From Bolinopsis microptera (lineage: Eukaryota > Ctenophora > Tentaculata > Lobata > Bolinopsidae), in the NCBI RefSeq assembly GCF_026151205.1, contig NC_087084.1:7241394-7305393 (forward strand): DNA of 64,000 nucleotides. The letters are read 5' to 3'. The position numbers and the translations under genes were made by a program. The notes beneath the pieces were generated by a model. It was not told the origin of the DNA. It was given only the letters and a program-made list of their open reading frames with translations, and did no database searches. Positions 44,785-54,963 of this stretch are shown here, piece after piece. Position 1 is the stretch's first letter; every line of letters begins with the position of its first letter.

Positions 44785-45632
44785 TCTTAAAATTCTTGCT
44801 TCAAATATTAAGTCTGTAATAAGAACGTCGACAAGACAGCAGTGAGCAGCAATTATTAGCTAGCTAGCAGTAATATATTTAATATTAGCTTCATATAACC
44901 ATGTTGCATGTGCTAACTGTGAATTTCACGCAATGCAAATAAAAGGCTTTGGATAAAGCAATTGATCAGCAGTTAGCAGCACTTTCTTTGCTTGGAGGGC
45001 TTGGACGCGCCGCGCAAATTATCATTTTCACTTTGTATCGACAAGCGTTTGTTGCTTTGTGCTTTGTAGCGCGATGCGTTACTGTGCAGCGCCTCGCACT
45101 CAATGAGGCTTCTCACAGCGACTGGCTAGATCGGCGAGATGCGCTACTGTGCCGCGCCGAGCTGCCATGAATTGACATCGTTAATTAACTTTGTGCTTTG
45201 TTTGTTGTTCATAATTCGCAGAGTACCGATATGGAAAGTTTGACGTCGTAATTGTGAATTGACTGACGGACGATGTCAACCCATTGAGATCGTTGCTCTA
45301 AGAAGCAGAGCAACGATCAACGATGCAAGAATGCTCAATCGATGATGCAAGAATCAAGAATGCTAAGTCGACGATGCAAGAATGCTAGTTCGCGTGGCGC
45401 ATCCAAGCGGCGAAGTCCCCCAAACAAAGAAAGTGCTGCTAACTGCTGATCAATTTCTTTATCCAAAGCCTTTTATTTGCATTGCGCGAAATTTGCAGTT
45501 AGCACATGCAACATGACATGGTTATGTGAAGCTGATATCAAATATATTACTGCTAGCTGATAACTGCTGCTCACTACTGTCTTGTCGACGTTCTTGTTAT
45601 ACACTTAATATTTGAAGCAAGTATTTTAAGAG
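44785..45632. mobile_element. Foldback element with about 220-bp inverted ends at the centre of the palindrome
   Basis: Bases 44785-45010 (from TAAAATTCTTGCTTCAAATA to AAGTGCTGC-like sequence) are reverse-complementary to 45415-45632 with about 10% divergence. The interior is GC-rich and carries GCGCCGCGC modules and repeated ATGCAAGAATGCT motifs. Its right end abuts the right arm of the giant inverted repeat, so this foldback may have nucleated the larger palindrome. Confidence 0.65.
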
Positions 45633-46051
45633 GTTATCTTTTCGACGATTAATTTGATTACTATCTATGTTTTCTCGTATTGTCATTGATATTGAGTACA
45701 CATTGATGAAAGAATAAGGGACAGTCTAAATAGGAAAGATTTTAGAAGAGTCTTAAAAGATTCCAAAGATTGAGCCAATGCAAATGATATGTTGCCTGGT
45801 AACAGGAAGTCCTTTGTACATCTTAGGAGCCACTGCAGAGAAGTTACCCACACCAAACTTTGATAATCGGTAATGTAATACAGAATCGTGGATTATACCC
45901 GATAACTACTGGCCTGTAACAGCCGGCTACTAGCTTACAATTGATGCAAGCGTGGTGTGTGGATGACTCTGCAGCAGCAGGTTCTCTGAAGAAACTCGGG
46001 CTGTTGTAGGATTTACTCAGTTTGAACGGTCCTAAGTTAGGCTACTTCCCC

Positions 46052-46130
46052 TACTATATTATTGCCCACGTTAAGGGGCCTGTTAATAATTTATTAAATT
46101 ATTAGCTATTTTAGATTTAATAATAATACT
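46052..46130. mobile_element. Small AT-rich insert with 9-bp flanking duplication
   Basis: The right arm reads TACTTCCCC, then about 76 AT-rich bases, then TACTTCCCC again. The left arm has the uninterrupted site. The repeat looks like a target-site duplication. The ends are only loosely inverted, so the class is unknown. Confidence 0.55.
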
Positions 46131-46614
46131 TCCCCAAAAAAGTGAAGACTATTCTTATCCTAAAGGGCCCAAAATGGCTACTACCAGCAGCCATTTTTTT
46201 TTTAATTTGAAAATTCAATTAATCATTATATATATAAATCAAGCGTTACATTTCAGCCATGCAAAATTACAATGACATATTTTGATATACTAAATGATAA
46301 ATGGTACTGCAATATAAGTTGCTTAATGTTTGGCCGGATGACAACTAACGAGAAAAATAAACTTGATTATATAATAATTAATTCGGCTGAACCAACACAT
46401 AGCAAGAGCCACATTAACGTTGGGGCCGTCTACCAAATTTGAATGACAAACATTAACAAGAAATCAAACATATCATAAATAATTATAAGGATTTTGTTCA
46501 TTACAATTCCGTCACAGCTGATAAAGAAAAAGAAAAGGACAAGCAGATAGGAAATTGGACGGACAGAATTGTAACCAACAAAAACAAATTTCTGAGCCTC
46601 ATAAGACTGATGAG

Positions 46615-49600
46615 CTAATCTGGCCAGACTGTATCGGCAGCCCAGAGGTACTTGATCAGTTTGGCCTTAAAAGTAGAAATCCGCTCTGACTGCCGGATAC
46701 ATACTGGTAGACTATTCCATTTCAGCATAGATCTATGAAAAAAGCTATTTCGGAAGGCATCCGAGCAGGGCACAGTGGTACTCATGTAAGTTGAAGTATC
46801 CGACATATCAATTATTTGAGCATTGTGCCTAGTGTATCGGGTGCCCTCTGGACGGCATAGGACTATATATGTAGGGAGCGAAACTGGAATTATGCTATTC
46901 ACTATTTTATAGAAGGTCATAAGATCGTTATAAATAAACTTCTGTTTAACAGGGAGAATATTTAGTTTCTTTTGCTCTGTAGCAAGTTTATCGTCATTAT
47001 AACTGGAGTAAGGTTCACCATTGATCCATTTAATAGCCCTCTTTTGGATAGCAACAAACTGTTGAAGATGAGTTGCAGATTGAGGGGACCATATGACAGA
47101 ACAATGTTCAAATATAGACCTAATTAACGCTAAATAGAACGATCTTTTCTGCCTTTTATCAGTAGTGAAATGACATGTTCTCTTAAGTAGTCCAAGTCTA
47201 GAGGTAGCTTTGGAAACAAGCGCTTTACATTGTGCACCCCAATTAAACCTGGAGTTTATTGCGACTCCTAAATCTGACTGAGAGGGCACAAAGTCAATAT
47301 CACTTCCAGAAAGTTTATAAAAGAAGGTATTGAATGGCAAGTTATCCAGCACGTTTCTTTGCAGGGACACAGAGAGGGCTTTGCACTTTTGTGGGTGGAA
47401 CTTCATTCGATTTCTCACTGACCAATCATAAAGTCTGTTGATGTCATTTTGGATTATGTGATGGTCAGGGTAACCAAGGATCTCCCTCCAAATTTTAGTG
47501 TCATCTGCATAAAGGGCGATATTGGTGCCTTCAGAGACACAGGAGAACATGTCATTTATAAATATTACAAACAATAAAGGGCCAATTCCAAGTATAGAAC
47601 CTTGAGGGACACCAGACCGAACTGGTAGAGAAGAAGACGTTTGGCCTCCTATCACTACTTGTTGTTGTCGCCCCTCAAGATAGGACTTAATAAATTTAAG
47701 CATTAGTCCATCGACATTAAAAATATTCTTTAATTTACTTAAAATGAGGTCATGCGAAACGCTATCAAAAGCTTTCGCAAAATCAAAATATATTATATCA
47801 GTCCTGGACCTGTTATTCAATGCAAGTGCAAGATTGTCTGTGAAAGGTATCATTTGGGTTGTGCATGAACGTTCATTAACAAAACCGTGTTGTCGGTCAT
47901 CCAACAGATCAGAACATGCAGCGTATAATGCAGTCTTTATGCACCTTTCAAAGACTTTCATTACAAGAGATGTTAACGAGATAGGCCTGTAGTTCTCAAC
48001 CGAAGACTTATCGCCCTTTTTGTGCACTGGTACTACAAGTGCCAGCTTCCAATCAGGGGGTATGCATCCGCTCGAGAAAGACAGGTTAAATAAAACACTA
48101 AGTGGGTATGCAAGGCTTTGGGCACAGTTTTTGAGGACTCTCCCATGAATCCCATCAGGGCCAGGGGCCTTGTTAGGATTTAACTTTTTAAGAATCAACA
48201 GAACATCTTCTCTACTAAACACAAGACTTGAAAAACAATCATCACGAAAATCTATGTCAATGCCATAATCGCTCTCTTGAGAAAACTGCTCATAAAAATA
48301 TTCGTTAAAAAGGGCAGCTTGATCAGATGGATTGTTTCGAAAGCGATTATGATATTTGACAGTTTCAGGGATCCTGGTTGACTTTGATTTAGATTTAACG
48401 TAGGTCCAGAATTTCTTGGAGATAAGAGCATCATCGGAGTCATCCTCAACACTGAGTCTCATTCTTTCGTCCATCAAATTTTTAAATTTTGTGCGAAATG
48501 CCCGAAACTTTTGTTTATGAGACTCAGAGTTGCTCCCCTTATGCCTTATTCTCCATTTCTCCTTATTTCGTAGGAGACGATCACATTCGGAGTCATACCA
48601 TGGGGGCTGGAACTGAGACTTAATGGTCTTTTTAGGGATCCATCGGTCACAGGCTGCACCGAGAACTCCTCTGAATCGACTCCAGGCAAGATAAGGATCA
48701 TTACACTCAAATATACTATCCCAATCGATGCTAAATAACTCAGAATTCATGCCCCTAAAATTACCTTTACTATAATTAAAGATCTTTCTTTTAGGCTGCT
48801 TAATATACTTGGTCTTAATATCAATGTCAAATGTGATACAAAAGTGGTCGGACATACACATTTCGTTTTGATCTAAAACTTTAACATTCTTAATAAGGTT
48901 TTGAATGTTAGTGAACACAAGATCTAAGGTGTTGCCTGACTTGTGAGTAGGGGAGCTAATAAGTTGTGTATGTCCGAGGTCATCAGTGAGAAAATTCACA
49001 AAGCTAGAATGTAGCTGGCAAGATGACTGACCATCTGGCCAGGAAATCGAAGCTAAATTAAAGTCACCTACCAGAATGTGCCTTTGCAATTTTCTGGCAG
49101 ATGCTAAAGTAACAAAATGTTTCTTGAAAGATTCAAAATTATCTAAGCCAAGCGTTCCTACTCTATAAAATGTTGATATACAAAAGTTTCTTCCACACTG
49201 AGTCTTAATTATGATGGATAATAATTCAGCTTGAACACTAACTTTAGAGAACTTTAGACTCGAGATATCAATGTCTGTTCTATGGGCAATCAGAACACCA
49301 CCACCGTTTTTTCTGAATTTCTTGGGCTGGGTTGCATCCACTGGATGCGATCTTTAGGATCGGTCAAGCCTAAATACTTTGTATTTGTCAGGGAGCACCT
49401 CATTACTGAGAATGGAATTTTTCAGCCATGTCTCGTTTAGAATAATGATGTGAGGCTTATGTTTGTAGATATAACCATGGAATTCATGTATCTTGGTCAT
49501 ATTTAGTGGTGGTGTTCCTGATGCTAAATCGCGTGTATTTAGGAAACCATGGACATTATTGTAAACAACGGATAAATTTGGTCCAGGGTTCAGTAAGGAA

Positions 49601-50127
49601 CAATTACAAATTACTATCAGGGAAATATTAAGGAGAGATAGAAAAACCAGACCACACCTAGACATGACCCCAAGCCAGCTGCTGGTTATACTGAAAAGTA
49701 ACTTAACAGTCTGTTTCGGTGACATGGTAGGTGACAGTTCGGTTTTTGTGGTAGATAGCAATTTTACAGAAATTGCAGCTAAGGCTGTCCCAATGCCCGC
49801 CTCCCCCCTATACACAAGTTTAAAGTGTCTGAGAAAAATGGTACAAAATATTACCATAAAGTAAAGATTTATGGATGACCTCAAACATGGTACAGAGTGT
49901 ATTTTAGGTTGTAGGGGAGCACCAGGGAGTATATTAGCATCGATAGTCAAAGAAAATATATACAAAATAACATAAAAATAAAATATACCCAATAGAGCAC
50001 ATAACATATGACGAGACAGAAGACAGGACAACAAATTTTCCCCGTTACCTCTATTACTTTTACTGATGATAACATACCTAGAAAACATACCAGTTGCAAC
50101 ACGGTGTTGTTGAGCCGATATTCCCAT
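46615..50127 (-). CDS. LINE A ORF2: hydrophobic N-terminus, NPGP motif, AP-type endonuclease, reverse transcriptase; one in-frame stop
   Basis: About 1170 codons in one frame, interrupted by a single TAA at 49354-49356, right after VFRLDRS. Residues 36-60, 85-100 and 158-175 are hydrophobic and probably membrane-spanning. SLLNPGP follows (residues 177-183; nt 49579-49590 for NPGP), then the endonuclease: NNVHGF, NETWL, GGGVLIA, GDFNL, SDHF. The reverse transcriptase follows with NKAPGPDGIHG, FDFAKAFDS (about 47770-47793), SGVPQGSILG and LYADDTK (about 47503-47520). The C-terminal domain has IQKRAIKWI. The protein would nick target DNA and reverse-transcribe its own RNA. Element B has CAA/leucine-like sequence where the stop lies, so this is probably a recent nonsense mutation. 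Confidence 0.85.
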
Positions 50128-50321
50128 GGAACTTTAAAGTATATTATTAACAGAATTGTGTCTCGCCGTTGTGTTTTGTTAGGTATTGTGCTATAATATG
50201 AAGTAACATACATTATGCTATTACTTCGTTTGAATACATATAAATAACATCCAAATGATCAGATCCAATAGGATACTGATGCAGACAATGAAAAATTTAA
50301 ATATTGAATTGAATTACCACA

Positions 50322-51833
50322 TCAGTATCCCAATGGATTAAACCACTTTGAGTGTATGATTCTGAGATAGAACTTTGCCAACACTGGCATCCCAGCTTTG
50401 GGGCTGGGATGAATATCATAAAAGCCCCTGTTGTCACATTTAGGAAATAATCTCTCGTTTCTGTTTCCATAGCGGTCTAAGAAAGCCCAAAAAACATCAA
50501 GGTAAAACAGTTTATGCCTAGAGCAGCGATCAAAGATCAAATTATTCATAGCACAAACATTACCAGGGATTTTATCTTGTCCGTTGGGGTGGACTGGTGG
50601 AATAGCTTGTACAAAAACACGTGCATTTGGATAAAGTTTTTTTGCTGTCTTCATTAGGTCACTCACAGGGGTCTTGAGATGATTGACACCCTGGGTACAG
50701 TACCGGATGTCGTTGGCACCGAAGCTTAAGAACAGTTTCTTTACCTGCACAAGAGGGTTCTTTGTATGAAAGGCCTCAATAGATTTCTGTATAGCTGAGA
50801 TCTTAAGCCCACCCTTAGCTATGTTGGTGACAGTTTCTTTACCTCTACTGAGGCGATCAGTGTCCAATCGAGCAGCAAAGGAGTCACCAGCAATGAGAAT
50901 GATAGACTTCTGGTGTTTATGAGAGTCTGTGATGGGGGCTTTTGGGGATACTTTATTAGGACTGTCGGATGTAGGAGAGGGAAGAATAGGAGATGAAGGG
51001 GAAGAGGACGGTGTGGTTAACTTTCTGAAGGAGAGACTATACCTCCAACAAATTTCATTGTCAGAAGGTGCAACTCCTGGGGCAATCCTGTGCCTCATGA
51101 CTTGCTGTGCACCAGGCTTCATGATGTTCAGTGTGCCATTGGTGGCAGGAAGGGTGAAGTCTGCGTTAATCAACTCTTGGGCTGGCCTTGACCTAGAGGC
51201 CCTAGTTGTGCGTTGTTCTACTTGGGTTGTATCGAGCACAAACTCAAGTGACCGTGGAGCCCCTATTGAGTAAGTGCAAATGGAGCTGGACTGTGATATT
51301 ATTAGGTCTTCATCGTCTTTATGGAGGCTTAACTTAGCTTGCTGAGTGTCGTACCTAGTAACAAGGCAAGCATCCATGTTGTTGGTGGTGGAGGGGAGGT
51401 CATTAATAAGTCCCATCAACTTAAAGATGCTAGGGAAGTTGTTGATGGGATGTGGCTTGTTAACTATGTTACCAAAGCAGTAGTCTTCTGATGAAGGGCT
51501 TAGCCATAGGGTGTGGACTTTTTTAGATTTGCCTTCAAGATTCATTGAATCTAATTCTTCTGTGATTTTTTTGAATAGATTTTCATCCATTCCAGGGAGG
51601 ACTGGAACGTGCTCTACGAGCGTATGTGGGCTATACGAGACATTTTGAACAGTAGTTTCCTTCTTCGTTTTCTTTTCCTTCTTCTTTTCATCTATACGTT
51701 CTATTTTAGAGGCAAGCTTTTTCTCTTTCAGACTGTCCAGGATACTCTGAGTAAGGAGGGTATGCATGTGTTGCTTTACTTCAAGAGATAAGTTTTGCAG
51801 TAAGGCGAGGAAGTTGGCGGGCAGTGTTAACAT
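50322..51833 (-). CDS. LINE A ORF1: AlkB-like 2OG/Fe(II) dioxygenase fused to SGNH esterase
   Basis: An intact 503-residue frame. Residues 33-60 are lysine-rich, which suits RNA binding. Residues about 105-272 match the AlkB fold in order: ACLVTRYD (155-162), LHKDDE with iron ligands H171 and D173, SIGAPRSLEF, MKPGAQQVMRHRI with H248, and RYSLSFR with R264 and R270 of the RxxxxxR 2-oxoglutarate site. A serine/proline linker (272-305) follows. Residues 310-503 are an SGNH hydrolase: GDS (S318), GG (341-342), GAND (N374) and the YDIHPS block (D473, H475). All catalytic residues are present. Esterase domains are known in ORF1 of CR1/L2-type LINEs. An added AlkB domain could demethylate RNA or DNA of the element; that role is inference. 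Confidence 0.85.
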   Translation of the reverse strand: MLTLPANFLALLQNLSLEVKQHMHTLLTQSILDSLKEKKLASKIERIDEKKKEKKTKKETTVQNVSYSPHTLVEHVPVLPGMDENLFKKITEELDSMNLEGKSKKVHTLWLSPSSEDYCFGNIVNKPHPINNFPSIFKLMGLINDLPSTTNNMDACLVTRYDTQQAKLSLHKDDEDLIISQSSSICTYSIGAPRSLEFVLDTTQVEQRTTRASRSRPAQELINADFTLPATNGTLNIMKPGAQQVMRHRIAPGVAPSDNEICWRYSLSFRKLTTPSSSPSSPILPSPTSDSPNKVSPKAPITDSHKHQKSIILIAGDSFAARLDTDRLSRGKETVTNIAKGGLKISAIQKSIEAFHTKNPLVQVKKLFLSFGANDIRYCTQGVNHLKTPVSDLMKTAKKLYPNARVFVQAIPPVHPNGQDKIPGNVCAMNNLIFDRCSRHKLFYLDVFWAFLDRYGNRNERLFPKCDNRGFYDIHPSPKAGMPVLAKFYLRIIHSKWFNPLGY

Positions 51834-52309
51834 CTTGTTGTGAAGTGTGGGAGGATCGGGAGGAGACTGGGTGATCCGGATAAGAGATCAACAGCAGGAT
51901 GTTTCAGTGGCACCGTTGTAAACCCTAGCAATCTGGATCTGAAACAGTTAATAGGCCAGAGATTTATAGTTCAGAGTGAGAAAAATTTGAATTATAATGA
52001 ACAGAGGTGTTGTAAAGAACTGTATAGCAAAAAAAAGAATGCAATACTTATCTAAAGGAGAAGTAGCTAAAAGGAGTTAATAAATTTCAAACATCACTAG
52101 ATCTCTAACAATAAAACTAACCTCGTACCAGACCGCAGGAGCCCTGGTAGTACAAGACTACCAGGGCAATAGGAAAAAACGATTACCACCTCCACAACCT
52201 GCCATCTAGCTCAGATCCATCACACCCAGGACACCGGCAGACTTTACTCCAACGGATTACTCATCGGTAGCCATGCCTAAATTATTTGTTATATAGTAGT
52301 GTTGAAAGT

Positions 52310-53645
52310 ATTAAAACCTCAGTATCTTTTATTTGGAGATACTGGTATAGAGATCACATGCGATGGGGAGCATCATCTGGGAACAGTGATAGGTGGAGAG
52401 GAGGCTGTAGAAGAGTTGTCAGAAATTGCTCTTGATGAACCTCAGGCAGCCCTATCATTGTATACCAAAGCCCTCTGTCATCGGTGGACCTTTGTGATGC
52501 GCACCATCCAGAACACTATTAATACCTCTTCATCCCATTGGAGAAGTGTCAAGAGAAAAGTTCATTCCGGCAATTATTGGTAGGAATGTGACTGACCTGC
52601 ACAGGAGAATGTCTGCGCTACCTGTAAGATGAGGGGTGGTTGGTAGCGTTGAGCCAGTAGAGATCGCGGAAAAGGAATACCAGACGTCACTCAAGATAAC
52701 ATAGGAGCTGGTTGACCTCATCTATGACCAGGAAGCATCCCTGATGAAGTTGGTTAAAATTAAGATAAAGGGCAGAGTTAACAGCCTCAAGTTAGTTAAA
52801 GAATTACGCTTGAAGAAGGAGCTTGCTGAGATAATGAGTGAAGTGGATGAGAATACTAGGGAGTCACTGCAACTGGTACAAGAACATGGGTCAGGAGCTT
52901 GGCTAACATGTCTCCCCATTCAACAGCTAGGGTATGCTTATAGCGAGCAAGACTTCAGAGATGCTGTTCATCTCTGGTGTGGTTGGGACATCCCTAACAC
53001 CCCAAGAATCTGTGATTATGGAGCCAAGAATGATCACAATCATATCCTCAACTGTAAGAACTACCGTCATAACAACATGAGAGACTCTGTTGCTGAATAC
53101 CTTAGGCTGGTGACCAAGGATGTGAGCTGAGGATTTAGCCCCTGTTAACACCTATAGAATCAGGCAACTTCCAACAAAAGGGCAACAATGCTGATATAAG
53201 GCTAGGCTCGATATATCAGCAAGAGGAGTATGGAGCACATTTGAGAGGACTTTCTTTGACATGCGTATTTTCAATCCTAAATCGCCTACATATCAAGGAA
53301 AGACCATGCCACAGCTCTACACTCTGCACGAGAATGAGAAATAGAACCAGTATGCATGAACAGTGTGCTACAATAATTGAAGAAAGGGTCATTTTTGTCC
53401 TCCCTGTATTTACCACTACAGGAGGAATGGCACCTGAGCTTGAGGCCAAGTGTTTTATAAGGAGACTTGCTGTGTTGATAGCCACCAAGACCAAGGAGGA
53501 CTACAGCCAGGTGATGTGTAACATCAGGACACGCCTGAGCATGGATATAATAAAGACTAAAGAGGAGTGTGCTAGTAGCAGTTAGAGGTGTACATGGAAA
53601 GCCAAAGAAGGCATGGACCGCCCCTATATCCAATGTCTCCTTCAA
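52310..53645 (+). pseudogene. Broken reverse transcriptase/nuclease remnant (right arm copy)
   Basis: The plus-strand twin of 41690-43103. It includes LLFGDTGIEITCDGEHHLG, a 128-codon frame at 52744-53130 (GAWLTCLPIQQLGY to LVTKDVS), the ARLDISARGVW segment near 53199 and the TTTGGM segment within 53241-53585. LINE A inserted into its upstream part at about 52326 and separated it from KLGYFPKKVK-coding sequence now near 46140. The internal stops match the left arm. Confidence 0.6.
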
Positions 53646-54963
53646 CCTGATACCTGAGGAGAAGAGCTACGAAGGATAGACGATATCTATTGCTCAGGAT
53701 TAACGTTTGTGCTCTGCCAATTGCATCACTTGATTTAATTTATTGTATATATATTATATATACTGTTTAACATTTTTCACTCTTCAATAAAAAACTAGCT
53801 TAATGTCAGTAGGTCGTTAAGAATTTTTGTGTGCACACACAGATACCTAACAGTATTATTATTATTATATCTTGTCTGGATATTCGAACCTTTCGAATTG
53901 TATCTCGAAATTTATGTTTAAATTCCCTGTGTAGTTTTTTCAAGGTATAATGGGAATAATATTGTAAAATGTCTATTGTATAATGTCATCATTTTATGGC
54001 TCTTCAAGTATCCATTTTGATTGATGTAGCAATTTGAAGTTGCAGCCGAAGATTTATTGATTTTAATGTGGTCCATTCTTAATAAAAATATTTTGCGTTA
54101 CTATTCGTTTAAACAGTAAACTGCTTTAGTTTTTAACTGTTTAGGAGATGATTTGAAGCAGTGCAACGATCTAAGTGCGGTGAAAACGAAGTCAGACCAA
54201 AGCCAGATGCTTTAGTTCACACTGTGACTGATTAATGTACCTCTCAACCTCTGCAGTCTGCAACATACTGACTGTCTTACTTGTAACCTGGTTAGTTATA
54301 ATAGTTATTTTTAATCGTATACCTTCAAGCTTTCCTCCAAACACTGATTTATTGCTAGTATTTTATATTACTGAGCAGACTGAACCAAGTTTTGATTAAA
54401 TGATTAAGATTATTAAAGTTGAGATCATAATCGTATTAATCCAACAATTAATGATCGCTTGTATTTGTTGCTGTGAGACACAAAACACTTTTTTTTATTG
54501 AAATCTTTCAATTATTATCATCAGAATTTATTACAATATCAATGTTGTATAGAATTTCTAAAAATGGACTAGAGAAACCAAAAAATGCCTTGACAAGTGT
54601 ACAGCGATGATAACAATCAGGGGACACCAATACACCCAAATAACCAAACAAAAGGCCTCGAGAGACCTGATGAAAAGTCGAGCAATTACATTGGGCCCCA
54701 AGTGCAGAAGGAGAAAAATGGGCAAATAATATGAGCTGTGAACTTAGGAGGCATTTCTAGGTTTTTAAGAATAATTGCCACAACCCAAAAATTCTCAATT
54801 ACAATTGGCTGATTTGTAATATTTCCAATGGAATGAAGTTTTAACGATAAAATTTAAATAATTGAATATAAAAGACTAAATCAAAATTGTATCCGAATAA
54901 AGCAAAAATGCGTGATGAGTACCTCAAAAAAAAAATTTAAAACAAAAATAATAGAGAAATACA

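Larger units (their letters stand above)
43498..45632. other. Central loop of the giant inverted repeat
   Basis: About 2.1 kb lie between the arm ends AAAAGATAACCT and AGGTTATCTTTT. The loop holds a diverged relative of the direct repeat of base 1 (about 43565-43625), a Helitron-like element (43797-44101), a foldback relative (44140-44225), and copies of the GCGCCGCGC repeat nested in a second foldback (44785-45632). No gene is seen. Confidence 0.75.
46195..52326 (-). mobile_element. Nearly full-length LINE, element A (AlkB-SGNH ORF1, EN-RT ORF2)
   Basis: A 6.1-kb insertion in the right arm on the minus strand. The 3' end is a poly(A) run (T run at 46194-46203). The 5' end is near 52326, where host sequence resumes. 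The layout is 5' UTR of about 490 bp, ORF1 (51833-50322), a 194-bp gap, ORF2 (50127-46615) and a 3' UTR of about 420 bp. ORF2 has apurinic-like endonuclease and reverse transcriptase but no visible RNase H, which places it in the CR1/Jockey-like group by motif. One nonsense codon is the only obvious lesion. Confidence 0.85.

Noticed and set aside
47744..47992. Plus-strand ORF inside LINE A ORF2
   Set aside because: Antisense shadow of the reverse transcriptase frame; the same applies to other plus-strand frames within 46615-60037.
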